DNA of 64,000 nt from Auricularia sp. M13 (lineage: Eukaryota; Basidiomycota; Agaricomycetes; Auriculariales; Auriculariaceae), in assembly GCA_037042915.1 (NCBI GenBank), contig CM073203.1, positions 2,790,001 to 2,854,000 of the forward strand, written 5' to 3'. The notes beneath the pieces were generated by a model. That model was not told the origin of the DNA, ran no database searches, and saw only the letters and a program-made list of their open reading frames with translations. Below, piece after piece: positions 21,030 to 34,700 of this stretch. The translations under genes were made by a program, and so were the position numbers. Every line of letters starts with the position of its first letter. Position 1 is the first letter of the stretch.

Positions 21030-23039
21030 TCAGATGCGCGCGCTGTGTATGCCAAGAGCGGACATACATCCTTGTGCAACGGCGTCTTTGTACGACCTCA
21101 AGTGGTTGGTGCCATCGCTGTCCGAGTTGGTCATCTTCCAAGACCTTGTCATGCTAGTGAGCGAGAGGGCCATCAGAATCCAGACGGGCGATGCCCTCAC
21201 CAGAAGTACCAGCCAAAGCCGCCTTGTCCTCCTTCAGGAGAGTAGCCACTGTGCGCACGATTAAGACAGCCCGAAGATTAATCCACTATGCTCACCGCTT
21301 CTGTGCGTCGCCAAAGCGGCGGACGGCAGCCTGGTCCCAGTTGTTGAACGTGCCGCTCAGAGGGAGAAGCCACCATTCGCCAAGGAACGACGGGGTATCT
21401 GGAAGATGTTGGCAACCTTCACATCGAGAACGATATAATTGCTCACTGTATTGATCGCGGTCGTTCCCAATGCGCCCGCCTCCACCCTGGCACGCAAATG
21501 CTACGTGCGAGGAGAGTTGGTTGGTCACGCAGCCCCAGTTACCGCACGGCTAGTTGGGCGCGTTGAACGGTTTACGCTTTGTGAAATTGACTAACTTACT
21601 GCGCCGAAGCTGTAATACTAGAGTTCATTCAGATAGGAGATGTATGACAGATGGGCTTTGCGACGTACGATGTGCGAGTCGTAAGCATTTCCGCCATTCT
21701 GAATGTATGCCGGGTTTCCGGCCGGGTTCTGCCACTGCCTGTAAGTACAATGAGCAAGTTGCAAGTGAAGCAACGAAGATAAACTCGCCATGAAACATCC
21801 ATGAACACGGTCGAGATACGATTGGCCTCGGCGACGTTCAACTGATTCTCAACGCCGCGCACGGCCGAGACGAATCCCTGCATAAACTGATAGTAGCCGG
21901 GCGAGTCGTTGCCGTTATTAGGCGGTTCTGGCAGCCCGACTTCAGCGGCTGACAAACTTTTTAGGATTCAACAAACCGTTCAATGCCTGGAGACCCCACA
22001 CGGAGCCGAAGTTGGCGGGCTCGTTGTGGATGAGACGCGTCAACTCGGCGGCAGCGCGGTTCATGCGGTCGAAGTTGGCCTGATTCCAGAATCCCGGGTT
22101 GGCCACACAGCGACCGGCAAACGCATTGCGGGCAACCTGGGCGCCCGGCGCGGCGTGAAGGTCAAGCAGAACGTTGATGCCTGCGTCGCGGAAGCGTTTG
22201 CAGCCTTGACGCTAGAGGCAAGGTCAGGCTGGCCCTGAGGCGATGGTTGCAGAAGAACGAACGAGATAGTTGAGACCTCCGCGTGGGTAGAATTCATCGC
22301 CGTTGACGGTTGACTCTAAAAACATGTTATGTCAAAGAGAGGGATGGGTGAGCACCGAGTGCATACCTATGATCCAGAAGCCGATTGGAATGCGAACCTG
22401 CGGCTGAATTTAGCCTCCACAGCATTTCAGGTTCAAGGACCCACAGAGTTCAGGCCGAGCTGCTTGATCTGGTTGACGTCGTCCTGGGTGATCCTGCGGG
22501 AGTCTCAGTGTCTGGTCACAAAGTTAGAAATAGGCGAACCATGTGTTCCAGTGGTTCGCGAACACGCTATTGGCGTTGGTCTGACCCAGCTTGCGAGTGA
22601 GCGCAAACTCGTCGTTGACACAGGTCGTGCCTAAACACGACGTCACAAATGACAGGACGTGACAACAGTCAGTCTTCTTACAGTCGCCGCAAAGCCAGTC
22701 GCCGCCCTACGACAACAAGGTTTGTACGGCGCATGGCGGCTTTGAAGTGTCGACGTACCATATCATGCCACCTGTCAACAGCCTAAATCTGCAGGTCAGA
22801 TAATGGATCATGCAACCTACAACGCTCACCATGTAGGGCTCAAACACGAACCATGAGCCAAGGTTTACACCTCGAATACCGCTGGAGGGGAAGATGGCTC
22901 TCCCCGCAATGGTCGCGTTCTTGAGGCGATTAAGCCCAGTCATTTCCGCACGCAGGGGAGTGACTGCCTCGACAGGGCCATCTGTAGGCAACGCGAGGGC
23001 GGAGGTGACGAGAGCGAGGAGCACGAGCATCTGCATCAT
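21030..23039 (-). CDS. GH5 exo-beta-1,3-glucanase (glucan 1,3-beta-glucosidase), secreted
   Basis: It removes glucose from beta-1,3-glucan ends during cell-wall turnover. A signal peptide (MLVLLALVTSALA) begins the protein, followed by SSGIRGVNLGSWFVFEPYM, the family opening. Later exons read ITQDDVNQIKQLGLNSV then VRIPIGFWI, EFYPRGGLNYL, RFRDAGINVLLDLHAAPGAQ, FAGRCV, VWGLQALN (near the acid/base Glu), PGYYQFMQGFV, NPAYIQNGGNAYDSHIYYSFGA, CGNWGCVTNQL, DQY then TPSFLGEWWLLP (nucleophile Glu in GEW), and GGFGWYF. The end is SWKMTNSDSDGTNHL...SARI, stop 21030-21032. At least eight introns were traced; one near 21770-21820 has a GC donor (GCGAGT). Near 21955-21985 the frame needs either a 28-nt intron or a 1-nt change after ALNGLLNP, where normally Asn-Glu-Pro would stand, so the acid/base region is odd. 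Confidence 0.8.
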
Positions 23040-23042
23040 CAA

Positions 23043-24115
23043 CAGCGTCTGGAGGGATCCGAGACACTGCGACCTGTTCTTTGAGAACGAGGCGTTTTAA
23101 AGCGCAGGCTGGCAGACCGTCGGAGAGCGAGCATGTGGCGCCCGGCGTCGCCTGGCCGAACACGCCCGGAACGGTGGTGTCTCGTGAGCATCGTTCCGCG
23201 CGGCAGACAAGCTGGGCAGCTCTGCATAATCACTAAAACCTATCCGGCGAAGCAGAGGTAGAGCATGATGCGGCCGCGGTAAAGGGGCCGTGAGATGCAC
23301 AAAACTCGGCTCTATCACCTACGTGATGTCTTATCGGCCAGAATACCCCGTTGATGAGCTGGAAAGTCTCAAACAGCCAGAGCAGCCTGCAGGATCGTGT
23401 GAGCCCGCAGCGGAATATGGCCGGGAGCTGGAAATGAGCGCGAGCATCGATTGGGGCTAGAAGCGAGCACAAGGACATGAGCTACGTTATAGGATATACG
23501 ATGTGAATCGCCGCATGCCACAAGCGCGTGAATTTCATGGGTTGCTGTTTTGGACTATCGGGATAAATTCCCAATAAATTCCTGAAGAGACCGGGGTTTT
23601 TTGGCGGCGAAGTCGTGAAGCGCGCGAGGAGCTGGGGCCAGGCAGCGGCCAAGAATGGAGCCAACGCGCAAGAGGGCTCTCGAGACTTGGCGTGCTGCCA
23701 GCGACCATCATTCAAATGTGCAAGACCGCGGTGACGGGTCATCAAAGAGAAGCCGGTTTTTCACTGTTGCCGGTCCTTCATAGGAGCCATGAACTGTCGA
23801 AATTGAAAAAGATGATACCAAAGGAGTGCGCTGCGGAGCTGCTTGGTGTCTGGCCAGGGTGCAACAGCACGTGACCTCGGTGAACGGTTGCTATCGGAGG
23901 AAGGATATTGAGTCGGAGCCTCAAAATTTTTTTTCATGATAAGCCGCTACTGTCCACAGCATTTGTTATCCCCAGTGGGAATATCTTGCTAGCTGCCCGT
24001 AAGTGTATATTTTTCACACACGATTTTTTATTTGCATCATTGCATACAAAAAATACTACTGGCTGGGCGCTTTGGAAGACTCATAGTGCACCGAGCTGCT
24101 CTTGATAAAGGACTA
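23043..24115. other. Intergenic region, upstream of the glucanase
   Basis: About 1.07 kb with no recognisable gene. It is rich in short A/T runs near 23920-24050. Nothing further is supported. Confidence 0.35.
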
Positions 24116-25141
24116 CTACATCGAAGCAACAACGGAGGCAATAATAACCAGTGTCCATGAGGGTGTGAAGGACGCCGCAGAGTTCTTTCCCGTTTGCTGA
24201 TCGCTGGTTGGAGTCGCAGAGGCGCTCAAGCCAGTCGCAGAAGCAGTAGATGGCGCAGTCGAAGAGGTAGGCGTACCAGCACCTACATTGCTGCTATTGC
24301 CATTGGTAGCAAGAATGTTACCTGATTGGAAGTTAGCAACCCATACGACGCGGGATGATTGGGTTTAGGTGTGGCCACAGTTTACGCACCACAATCTATC
24401 GCAGCGACCCCGAAGTTATCTACAGCCAATCCTGAGGAGCATTTTGTCAAGAAGCATTGCGAGAGTTCTTGCTGCACACTCGGAAAGGTACACAAACACT
24501 GCTGAAGAGCCCTATGGAACGTTCAGTTCGTCAATACTTTCGGGACAGTATAGATTACTGTATCTGGCTACTAACGTCGGGTCTCCAGAAGCAGCATTCG
24601 GGCACGCGCCTTTGATGGTCTGCGCGGATGCCTTGGAGCACGTTGCAGCACATTGTGCCGCGGGGCTCGCAGCGCCGGCTAGAATTCAGATTCAGAATCG
24701 CAAGTTAAGCGCCTCATGAACACTGAATAAACATACCAGTCAAGGAATCTATGCGCAGCTAGATGAGACATATTGTTCTGCATCTCGACGTCTCATCCTG
24801 TAGACATACCACACGAATTCTTGAGCAGGGCGATGGCAACGTTTGACACGTTCGGGCACCGCGAAGCCGCACAAGTCTTGAACTGCGCCTGAGCGTCGGC
24901 GTTCGTGCACATGCAGCTGACAATTCCCGCGTCATCACTTTCAGGCAAGGCGAGATATGAGTGAGGAATCGGGACAATGAAGGGAGAATTCTCACTCGAC
25001 AGCTACACCGCACGTTGCAGCGACATCGATGGTGTTCCCGCAGTCGATGACACACTGTGCTGGTGCCGACGGAGTAGGCACCTGCGCCGTGACCCCAGCG
25101 AGGAATACGATAAAAAACGCGAAGAGGACGGTGGGATGCAT
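24116..25141 (-). CDS. CFEM-like two-module secreted protein with GPI-type tail (copy 1)
   Basis: CFEM-like modules are eight-cysteine domains of fungal surface proteins, some of which bind haem. The ATG at 25139-25141 starts a signal peptide (LFAFFIVFLAGVTAQ). Module 1 begins CVIDCGNTIDVAATCG and continues after an intron with CMCTNADAQAQFKTCAASRC. Module 2 includes AAQCAATCSKASAQTIKGAC and a later LSQCFLTKC stretch. A Ser/Thr-rich linker (SSTAPSTASATGLSASATP) leads to a hydrophobic C-terminus TLVIIASVVASM with stop at 24116-24118, as expected for GPI addition. A TATA box (TATAAGAG, minus, 25226-25233) lies about 85 bp upstream. Four further genes in the window share this plan. Exon limits are approximate. 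Confidence 0.62.
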
Positions 25142-25787
25142 CGTGAGATCAGGAAGAGAATGAAGAATTTGAATAGTGGAGGGGCGCACGGCGCTGGATG
25201 CAGAATACTTCGAAAGCAGTCTGCGCTCTTATATCTCACGGTGTTTAGGCAGTGCAGCGCCGACATGAATTCAGACTGTCCATCACACCCTCGCCACCGA
25301 GAATCGGCTGGTGCGACAGTGTTCGAGCTCCTTTCATGGGCGCGGTGTTTATTCCAGTGACAAATTCTCGGATGCAGGCTTCGGCGACTCTGAGGGCACT
25401 AGAAAGAACCATGCTCAACATTTGGGAGGACGAAGAAGTCCAATCCAACGCACTATTTAGTTATGAATGGCGCAGGCATTCGCACCAGCCATTGCTGCTA
25501 CCGTGTCCTGTGCACATAATCAGTCCTTGACAGTTCATTTCAGACCCTGGAGTCTGATGAACTGCTCAGCGACAGCGCTGAATGTCTGGATGAGCATGCG
25601 GCACCGCAGATATGGCCTGCATGAGCATCGCTTCGACCCTGAATCCTTACACAACGCGACTCCCGAGGACGTGATCGCGACCAAGCAGGATACAGTGTCA
25701 AGCCAATGATGTTTGAGTAATTACGTACGGGGCGGTATGTGCATATGCTGAAGATAAAAGCAGTGTGGAAGGGTCAGCGCACGTTCC
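25142..25787. other. Intergenic region
   Basis: It holds the promoter of CFEM-like copy 1 (TATA at 25226-25233) and the 3' flank of the dehydrogenase. No further gene was recognised. Confidence 0.35.
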
Positions 25788-28700
25788 TCACAGCTTAGCC
25801 TGCCTCAATGCAACGCTATCCATCCTCACGCCCTCGTCGTCCTCCTCAGCGACCCGAAGGTCAGGAAAGACAGCGGGCATAATCCTGCGAGAAAAGTATT
25901 TATGAGATTGAGGATATCTATGCAAGCTCCGGAAGAGAACGAACATACCGTCTGGGCGTGGTGCCGGGAACGAGGCTGTACAGTGAAAAGTCGCGCACAC
26001 CGGCGACGTCGCGCAGGAAATCTTCATCGGTCGTAAGCAAGCCGTTTACACGCAGCGCCGGAGTGGCGAGGATCGCGAGCACTGCATCTGAGAAGATGGT
26101 CTAATATGGATGTTAGAATATGTGCGCAAAAGGGAATGCGCGCTGGTCAACTCACAGCCTTGCGCAGATCTCCTCGTCTCTCGCCCGAAGGGTCGTTATG
26201 TCTAGTTGCAGCGCTCTCGATTGCAGCGGCAGGCCAGATGCTTGTAATGGCCTTCCGAGATCCTTCGCGTTTCCAATCGTACGCGAGCCCTAGAGTTAAG
26301 GCAGACATTGCAAACTAGAGAAACATAGACGAGTCAGACTTCGTGCACAAGAGCGAAGGCGGTTGAGTATACCTTGCCCATGGCATACGCAGCCTTGCCC
26401 CGCGTAAATCGTGAGTATATCGGCGGGCTGACGACCACGATCCGCGCGTCGTCCGCAAGATGGGGCAGCGCTGCTGAGATGGTGGCGTACAATCCTTCCG
26501 GGTTCACGCGCTGCATGAGTTGGAAGCGCTTGAGCGGCTAGAACGGGGTTTAGAAAACGATAAAGCTGCGCAGAGGGTCGGACAAACCGTGTCCTTGACG
26601 CTCGCCCACCAAATTGCGCCGGAACTGTCGACATCGTACTTCAGCGGATGACCCTGCCTCGAGTACTTGCAGCGCACTTGTATACCAGCACGTCGAGCGT
26701 TCCGGATATCTGAGCGTATAGTAATGAGCAACGGATTGTCGTTATGATGGATCATCCATGTTGGTGCAACGTACCTTGACGGCTGCCTCAACCATAGCTT
26801 GTACGCTCGCCGGATCGCGCACGTCAACGGTAACAGCATGGGCCCGCCCGCCAGCCTTGACTATATCGTGGGCGACGGTGTCCACAGTGCTCTGTAAGCG
26901 AAACAATAAGCTTCGCTGGAAGATGAAGAGCGGCCCTACTCACCGATCGGGCCGGCTCCGCTCGGTCCCGAAGCGGACTCTGAAATCGTCGCCCAGGCTT
27001 TGGAAACGACCACCTCTGCTTCCATCCTTCCTTCGTCTCCCTCCGCGCCGCAACAGCCCTCAGCGCTGGTCTCTCCGCTGCACCCTGCCACGACGCGCAC
27101 AGCGGATGACCTAGACACGCCAAGTGACCACGCGAGGGCCCTGGCGGTGTCGAATGACCGTCGGAACAGGCGTCGCGCCTCCATGGAGGCCTTTGACGAG
27201 GCTGAATGGCCGCCTTTGCCGCGCGGCCGCTCGCGCGTCGCGTCCACACGCGGCTCAGTACAGATCGGCTCTCTGAAGCAGGTCACCTCGGTTGAAGGAC
27301 TGAGGAACATGCGCGCGCTCGCCAGCTCCACCACGTCAGCACAGCGGGCCGTATCCTCATCAAGAGAGCGACAGTTTCGCCCACTATCTGAACGCCCGCC
27401 GCCTCCTCCGCCCCCAGTCTTCCAGAAGCCCACGGAGCGTCAGCCAAGCGTACAAGGCTCTATGCCGCGCCGATCCTCCGCCAAGGCGCAGGGAATCAAC
27501 AGGCCGACCTCCAATGATGGCGGCGAGCAGGTATGCACACACGCCATACATCACAATGCTCCTCCTTAAATACTATGGTAGATCTTAGTTGAAAGCACTC
27601 AACCTGACGGATACGACGACGTCTTCTCGCAGCCCGATCATCCAATTGCCCGAGCGCCTCCTACCACGGCTGTGGAGAAAGCAGTGCGAAATGAAGCTCG
27701 GAACGGTCGCGACACCCGCCTGGGAGCGGGCTGCTGCCACAGCGAAGCGAATTTCCGCCCGTCTGTCCGACGCTAGGCCTGCCTCTTCGCACAGCCTGCG
27801 CTCACGCGCCCCGTCTCCGCCAGAAGCAGGCACGACCGCCGTGGCGCGCGAGAATGACGCAACTCCTCTCATCCTCCCCATGGACGTGGATGCAGACATG
27901 TCCGATGGCGACTACCACTACCCGGGCGAGCCTCCGGCCGCTCAGCCTGTGCGCGCGCACATCGAGGACGGAGAAGAGGAGCCTGAGTACGTCGAAGTCA
28001 GCGAGATCGAAGACCCAGACGACTCGGATCGCCAAACGCTTCACCATGCCTTTGACCAGCGCACCGTCCTCGTCGCGTCCAACAACGACAACGCCCCCCT
28101 CGATGGCCTAGTGCAGAATGGACACCTACTGCACATACTGCCCTCACAGCTCAAGGCCTGGGAGCTCCACGCAGGCAATAAAGCTATCTTTATCTGCGAC
28201 GACCTGGACGGTCAGGACCCCGCGACCATGAACCGCACCGCCGCTGTCAAGAAGATCACCCGCCAGTTCCAGGGAGCATGGCCAGGTAGCTCGCCGCAGA
28301 TCTCCCTCGCCGACCCCGACCCCAACTCGCCGCACAGAGTCCGAAAGAATACCTTCCTCATCAAGAACATCGACGACGAGCAGCTCGAAGCCATCACGGC
28401 CAGGAACCACTACATCATTGGTGTTGCGAAGATCACAACCTTCCCCTTCGACGTCCCCGTATCCCCGTTCATGGGCTCTGTGCCCGAAATCGACCTCGAG
28501 GCGAGCGAGGTCCGCGACATCATCATGGAGAAATGGGCGAAGGAGCCAAACGTGATACTAGTGTTCGACAAGCACTTGCGCCACCGCCAACCATCGACCG
28601 CTCTGCGCGCCGCATTCTTCAAGTCCATACGAGTTGCCCCGATGGTCACGAAGACACAGGGCGAACATGTCGTGGAATACAACATCTACGCCGACGCCGC

Positions 28701-31700
28701 CTACCTCTCGCCAGCCCTGCACAAGGAGCTCCGCGAGGCTCTTAGGAAGATACGTATCACGCACGACTTCGCCGGAGTCATCGCCCTTCGCGACCCGGAC
28801 TGGCGCTGCTCGGCATGCCCGAGCCGCGGACACCCCAGGGGCCTCTGCAAAACCCATGACGTGCCTGGCTGGCACACGCTCCCGACTCCCCCGCAAGCTT
28901 CCCAATCCTCCTCAAGAGGACGCGGAGGTGGCTCGTCCCGCGGCGCGTCCAACACGCGAGGAAACCGGGGAGGCCGTGGTAGCCGTAGCCATCTAGCCTG
29001 AGCTGAGACTCGAGCTGACTAACCCCGTCCCCGCTGTATCCTCCCCAGACGGTAGGACTGCAAATGTAGCATCGCGAAAGCTGAGTCCGAGTCTGCGCGA
29101 GCTCCCAAGCTGTCGGTTGCGCTCCTCGCCATATGCGTGTGCTCAATAAACTGCTGTCCATACACAGCGCCACGGCGCAGCTACATCGGAGTGACTACAA
29201 GACCAAGGTCCACCACGTGAGCACGCACTTCTCAAAGTGCAGAATGCCTGCGGTAAAGGCGAATCGGGTACCAGCAACGGTCCGCCAGAGTGGGCAAAGG
29301 CCCGTGCTATGAACCGGCATAGCGGCTGGGCACTCCTGGTCGGTCCTGCACTGTCCGTACAATCAGTGCCCTGAGCAACCTAAATTTACTGACCTACGGG
29401 TGCTGGAAAGTTGCCAGGAAAAAAGCGGGAGCCTATTTAGGCTGCGAACGTCCCGCGCGGAGACGCTTAAGCCCAATGGAACGCAGACTCGCCCGGGCAA
29501 GCTCTGCTAGTACTCTGGCGCATAGTTCGACGCGCTGGCCGTCAGCCAGCTGTGCTACACGGATGCGCTGGTCCGTGTATGCGAGATCGCAGCGCAACCA
29601 TCTCAATCCAGATCTTCCTCTCTCTCACGGTCAACGAATAACAGGCATCGGCAAACGATCCTCGAGTCAAGACCGGTGGAACTCCCTCCTGCCACTCCGC
29701 ACGGGAATGACGGACTCGAGGATATAGGCGGCAGGAACGCGGCGTCCGGAATTTCGGACACAGGGAGGGCGCAGGGGGTGGTGGACGGTTTTTCACCATC
29801 TACCATGCCTGTCCCTTCCCCTGACCGGTCGCCGCTCAACCTCACGGTCAATCGTGAGGCGGCCCCTGAGCCATGGACCCACCAGTCCGGAAGACCACGA
29901 CAAGTCTCTCCACCCTACGCGCAATCCAGCGTCCCGGCCATGCCGGGGTATACACCGTCTTGGGCACATTCTAGCCCTGTCTCACTTCTGAGCTCGCCAG
30001 CTCCACCATCCCAGCAATCGCCTGAAGTGAGCGCATCCACCGCAGTAAATGAGCCAGAACGAAATGCTGCAATTTCTAACAAAAATACCAGGACCTTCGT
30101 TCGCGTAGCCTCAGAGAACATGCGAGGACGCGGTGCGCCAGCGATAGCAGGGAGCATAAAATGGAAGAAAATCGCAGACGACATGAGACGACATAAAATT
30201 GGAATTATGGCAGTGCAGGAGACACATTTGTCCCCCGAGCACATCGACGAAATTAAACTTCTCTATGATCATCTCCACATCGAAAATACTGCGTCCACAG
30301 AGAATCCAACTGGTGCTGGTGGCGTCGCTATTATCGTCAACAAGCTTCTCACAAATTACAAATCGGTACGCTCCTTACAGCTGATTCCCGGCCGGGCTAT
30401 CCTAACGACAATGTCCTGGCACCGTGAAGAGTCCCTCACAATCGTAGCGATCTACGCTCCCACATCTGCCAGAGAGAACTACGAGTTCTGGAGAAAGCTT
30501 CGGCGTCTACTAAGCCGTACCCCACATGCATTCCCCAAGCCAGACGTTATGTTAGGTGATTTCAACTTCGTTGAAGACGCCATCGATCGCTTCCCTGCTA
30601 AATTATCGCGTATAGACTCACCAGCCTCATTCGACTCACTGAAAACCTATCTGAAGGTCCTGGATGGTTGGAGAGACACTTTCCCAAGCAGTATAGAATG
30701 GTCCTGGCGCAATTCCGCACAAACTGCTCTCTCGCGCCTGGATAGAATATACCTAACGAAGCCCATGCTTCGTAACAGTCGAGGCTGGGCTATACAACTC
30801 TCCAACTTGACCGTCAATGACCACAGCAGAGTGAGTGTCGAGCTGACTTGCAATAGTGCCCCAGCTGTTGGCCCGGGACGCTGGGCGATGAAGGAATCAT
30901 TGACAAGGGATGGCCGCTTCATGAGCAGTGTGAATAAGATCGGCAAGTCCGCAGCGCACAGACTCAAGACACTAACGGCGGTAGAGCGTAGCGACACGAG
31001 CAACCCGCAACAAATTTGGCAGGATTTTAAAAATGAGGTGATCGCATGCGCGAAGAAGCGCGGCCGCGAACTTGGCTGCGCTAGAGACTCTCGACTCAAG
31101 AAAGCAGTCGCCAGTAGAGAGGCCGCTGCGAAAGAACTCCTTACTGCGGACTCTGAGGAGTCGGCGATGGCTGCCAGAGAGCGCCTTAGCTCTGCAGAAG
31201 AAGCAGTAAGACAAACCCAGGACGAGGCTCACTCCAATATCTTCGACCATCGTACTACCCGTGCATGGGCGATCGGGGAAACGATGCATAAGGGTTGGTT
31301 CGCTTGGGCCAAGGAAAATCAGCCGAGAGAAGTCATTGCACATCTGCAGAGACCGGGCTCGGACCCCCCAGTCTACGTACAGGAATCACGCGGAATGTCA
31401 GAACTGGCGGGTGAATACCATCGCGACATTCAGTCCAAGGACATAAATGTCGATGAAGAACTGCGCCTCAATGCAACAGCTGTAGCGGTGCAAAGCATCA
31501 CAGCGAAAATTGAACGAGATGGTGCGCCTGACCTCTCCGGCTTCAGCCGAAGTATATCACGTGATGAGGTCATCGAGGCGCTCACGACCGCCAAAAATGC
31601 TTCCGCGGCTGGAGTCGATGGAGTGATTTACGAGCTTTGGAAGAGCCTGCATAGATTCTACTGCTCTACCAAGAACAAACCTGATCCTTGGTTCGACGTA

Positions 31701-34700
31701 GCCGGCCTCATGACGGCAGCTTACAACGATCTGGAACAGCATGGGCTCATGCCGGGTTCCACCTTTACCGACGGCTGGATGCGCCCCCTCTACAAGAAGG
31801 GAGATCGCAGCATGATAGAAAATTACAGGCCCATAACACTCCTGAACACGGACTACAAAATTTACACAAAAGCTTTGGCGCTCCGGCTTGCTAAGCTCGC
31901 CCCGGACCTGATACATGCGTCCCAAGCTGGCTTTGTGAGAGGTAGAAGCATTGCGGACCATACCAAGATCACGAGCCTGATCCTTAGCTACGCGGAGGCG
32001 GTAGAAGAAAACGGCGTTATAGTAGCCCTAGACCAGGAAAAAGCATACGATCGCATTCGGCACGATTACCTAAAACGGATACTGATAGCGTTCGGATTCC
32101 CAGATCTGTTCATCAGAGTGGTAGGTGCGCTGTACGACAATGCCTTCACCTCGGTGATGGTCAACGGTTTCCTTAGTAAGAAGTTCCGAGTAACCCGTGG
32201 CGTCAGACAAGGTGACCCCCTCTCCTGCCTCCTCTTCAATCTGGCCATTGAGCCCCTATCCGAAATGCTACGAACCTCTACCCTACTTGGTTTCAGCATC
32301 CCGGGCCTGAACCAGAAGCTAATTGCAACCCTCTACGCCGACGACACCACAGTTTATCTCCGTGAGTCCGATTCGTACGGCACGCTGCTCGCAATCTTAG
32401 ACAAGTGGTGTTTAGCAGCGGGCGCCCGCTTCAACGTGGCCAAAACCGAAATTATCCCGCTGGGATCCGAGTCATTCCGTGCAGACTTGCTGGCCGCCAG
32501 ACGCCTTCACGCCGATGACGAGCCTTTCCCGGCTGGCACCAGAATTGCGAGAGACGGGGAACCGACGAGAATTCTTGGCACCTGGCCCGGTAATGGCGTA
32601 GAAAATGCCAATGCCTGGTCGGTAATCACAGGGAGAGTACAGGACGCGCTGGCACGATGGGAACGCAAACGCCCCACGCTGCGCGGTAGAAGTATCATTA
32701 CACAGGTGGTGTGCGGCGGACACACGCAGTTCCTCACGGCCGCGCAGGGCATGCCGACAGAAGTTGAGAAGAAGCTCGACAAGATGGTAATGGATTTTTT
32801 CTGGAGCTCGTCCAAACGACATGCCATAAACACTACCTCCCTCCGAGGCCTCAGACGTGAAGGAGGCCTCAACCTGTTCCATGCCGCTGGCCGCAATGAT
32901 GCCCAGTATATCACCTGGCTTCGATCATTCTTAACCCCCTCGCCCACACGTCCGATTTGGGCTTTCTTAGCCGACGTTATCTTCAAATATGCAATTACGC
33001 GAAAAGACGCCCAGCGTATCCCCTTCCCTGCGCGCCAAGACCCTTTCAGCCAAAGCTGGCGGACGAATCCCAAAAAACTTCCCTTTATACTTCGACAGAT
33101 GGTAAGGGTTGCCGATAAGTACCACCTGGCCCTCGATGCCCCGGTCATTGCAAGCTCGATACGCGACCGGGCGGTGATCTGGGGCCACCCAGCGCTAATG
33201 AACGCATCTGCGCTGCATGGTAGACGTCCCCGCATGCGGTGCATAAAATCCACACACGCTGTAATGACCGTGGAGGATCTTGAGGAGATCGGCGAACAAG
33301 ATGATACGGACCACGAGGACGTATCGTCATGCGGCTGCACGAACTGCGCAGACGACCGCGTAGAAGGATGTGCGAAGCCACACCGTTGCCAAGCGCTAGC
33401 CAGAGACATACTGGGCGACATAGCACCCAAATGGAACCCAGCGACGGCAGTCTGTGATCCCGATAACGAGCTGTGGCAACTATTTGCGGACCAACGACAC
33501 ACGGCCATCGCTGACGGCGAGCCGATAGTATTTGACGCAACTCTCCACCAAGGACCGAACCAGGCAGATTATTTCCGGATCTTCGTACACTCCGTAGGAA
33601 TGGCCCCGCGCTCAGCGAGCGATGTTGTACGTGGGGATGCCGCGTCCCGCCGGTACGCGAGGAGCGCGGTTTCGGCCGTACAGGTCGTAATAGCAGCAGC
33701 CCTCTTCCGCGCAAACACACAAGATGTGAGCGGCGGCCTTGCCGCACACTTCCCTGATTTTGACGCACTAGATGCCACCGGCAGGTGCCCAGGAGAGTCA
33801 CACACGTACATCAGAAGTCTGGCCCTCGCGCTTGTCCTCGCCGTCCAGCGAGCGCCTCTAGATCGTCCGCTGCACGTTATAACAACATGCAAGCAGCTGG
33901 TTGAAATGCTTACCACACGCCTTGCCCACCACGAGAGCCGCGGCTGGATGGATATGCCACCGGAGGCGAACGCTCTGCGGGCAGCTGTCGCAGCCCTGAG
34001 AAGCAGAGCCTCTGAAGTGACCTTCACCTTCATCGAGAAAGCTAGAGTGAAGGCGTGGCCACAGGTCGCGAGTGCTCGAAAAATGGCAGTAATCGCAGCA
34101 GAGTTGGGCCCGGACATCCAAATAGATTTGTTGGAACACGCCGCTTTTGATAAGCCAGGCATAGCACTCAGCAGCATGAACCAGCGCCGGGCGTACCGCG
34201 CCATCCAGCACGCAACAGCTAGCGCAGCACCCCCACGTCGTGCGACGGCCGCGAATTTGAGCCTGGCAAGACTAAGCGTAAAGAGGGAATCCGGTTTTTC
34301 GCCGACCGACGCCCAAATATGGGAGAGTCTCCAGTCACGTGACCTTTCACGAAACGTGCGCAATTTCCTGTGGAAAGGCATCCACGGAGCGCACAAGATT
34401 GGTGCGTACTTCTCCAAGATGCCAGAACCGTGGCAATCCCACGGGACCTGCCCCCGATGCCATGTGCTAGAATCAATGCAGCACATCCTGTTTGAGTGCC
34501 CGGACACAGGGCATGAAGTCGTGTGGAGGATGGTGGAACGCCTCCTGTCGCACAAGAAAATTACGGTGAAGTTTGATATTGGCCTGGTGTGGGGCTGCGC
34601 GACTGCACGCTTCCCGGGCAACGGCGCGAACCGCTGCAAACCCTCTGAACGTTTTTTCCGCATCCTAGTGTCAGAGTCAGCTTTCCTCATCTGGAAGATC

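Noticed and set aside
21955-21985. 28-nt intron in the glucanase
   Set aside because: It has GT and AG ends and restores frame, but is shorter than fungal introns can normally be; a base change in the A-run explains it as well.
27000-29001. Two separate LINE genes instead of one ORF1
   Set aside because: The second part lacks an ATG near its start, and the gap has good splice signals joining both in phase; one ORF1 is the simpler reading.
32507-33508. 333-codon open frame on the minus strand
   Set aside because: Antisense to LINE ORF2, same reason.
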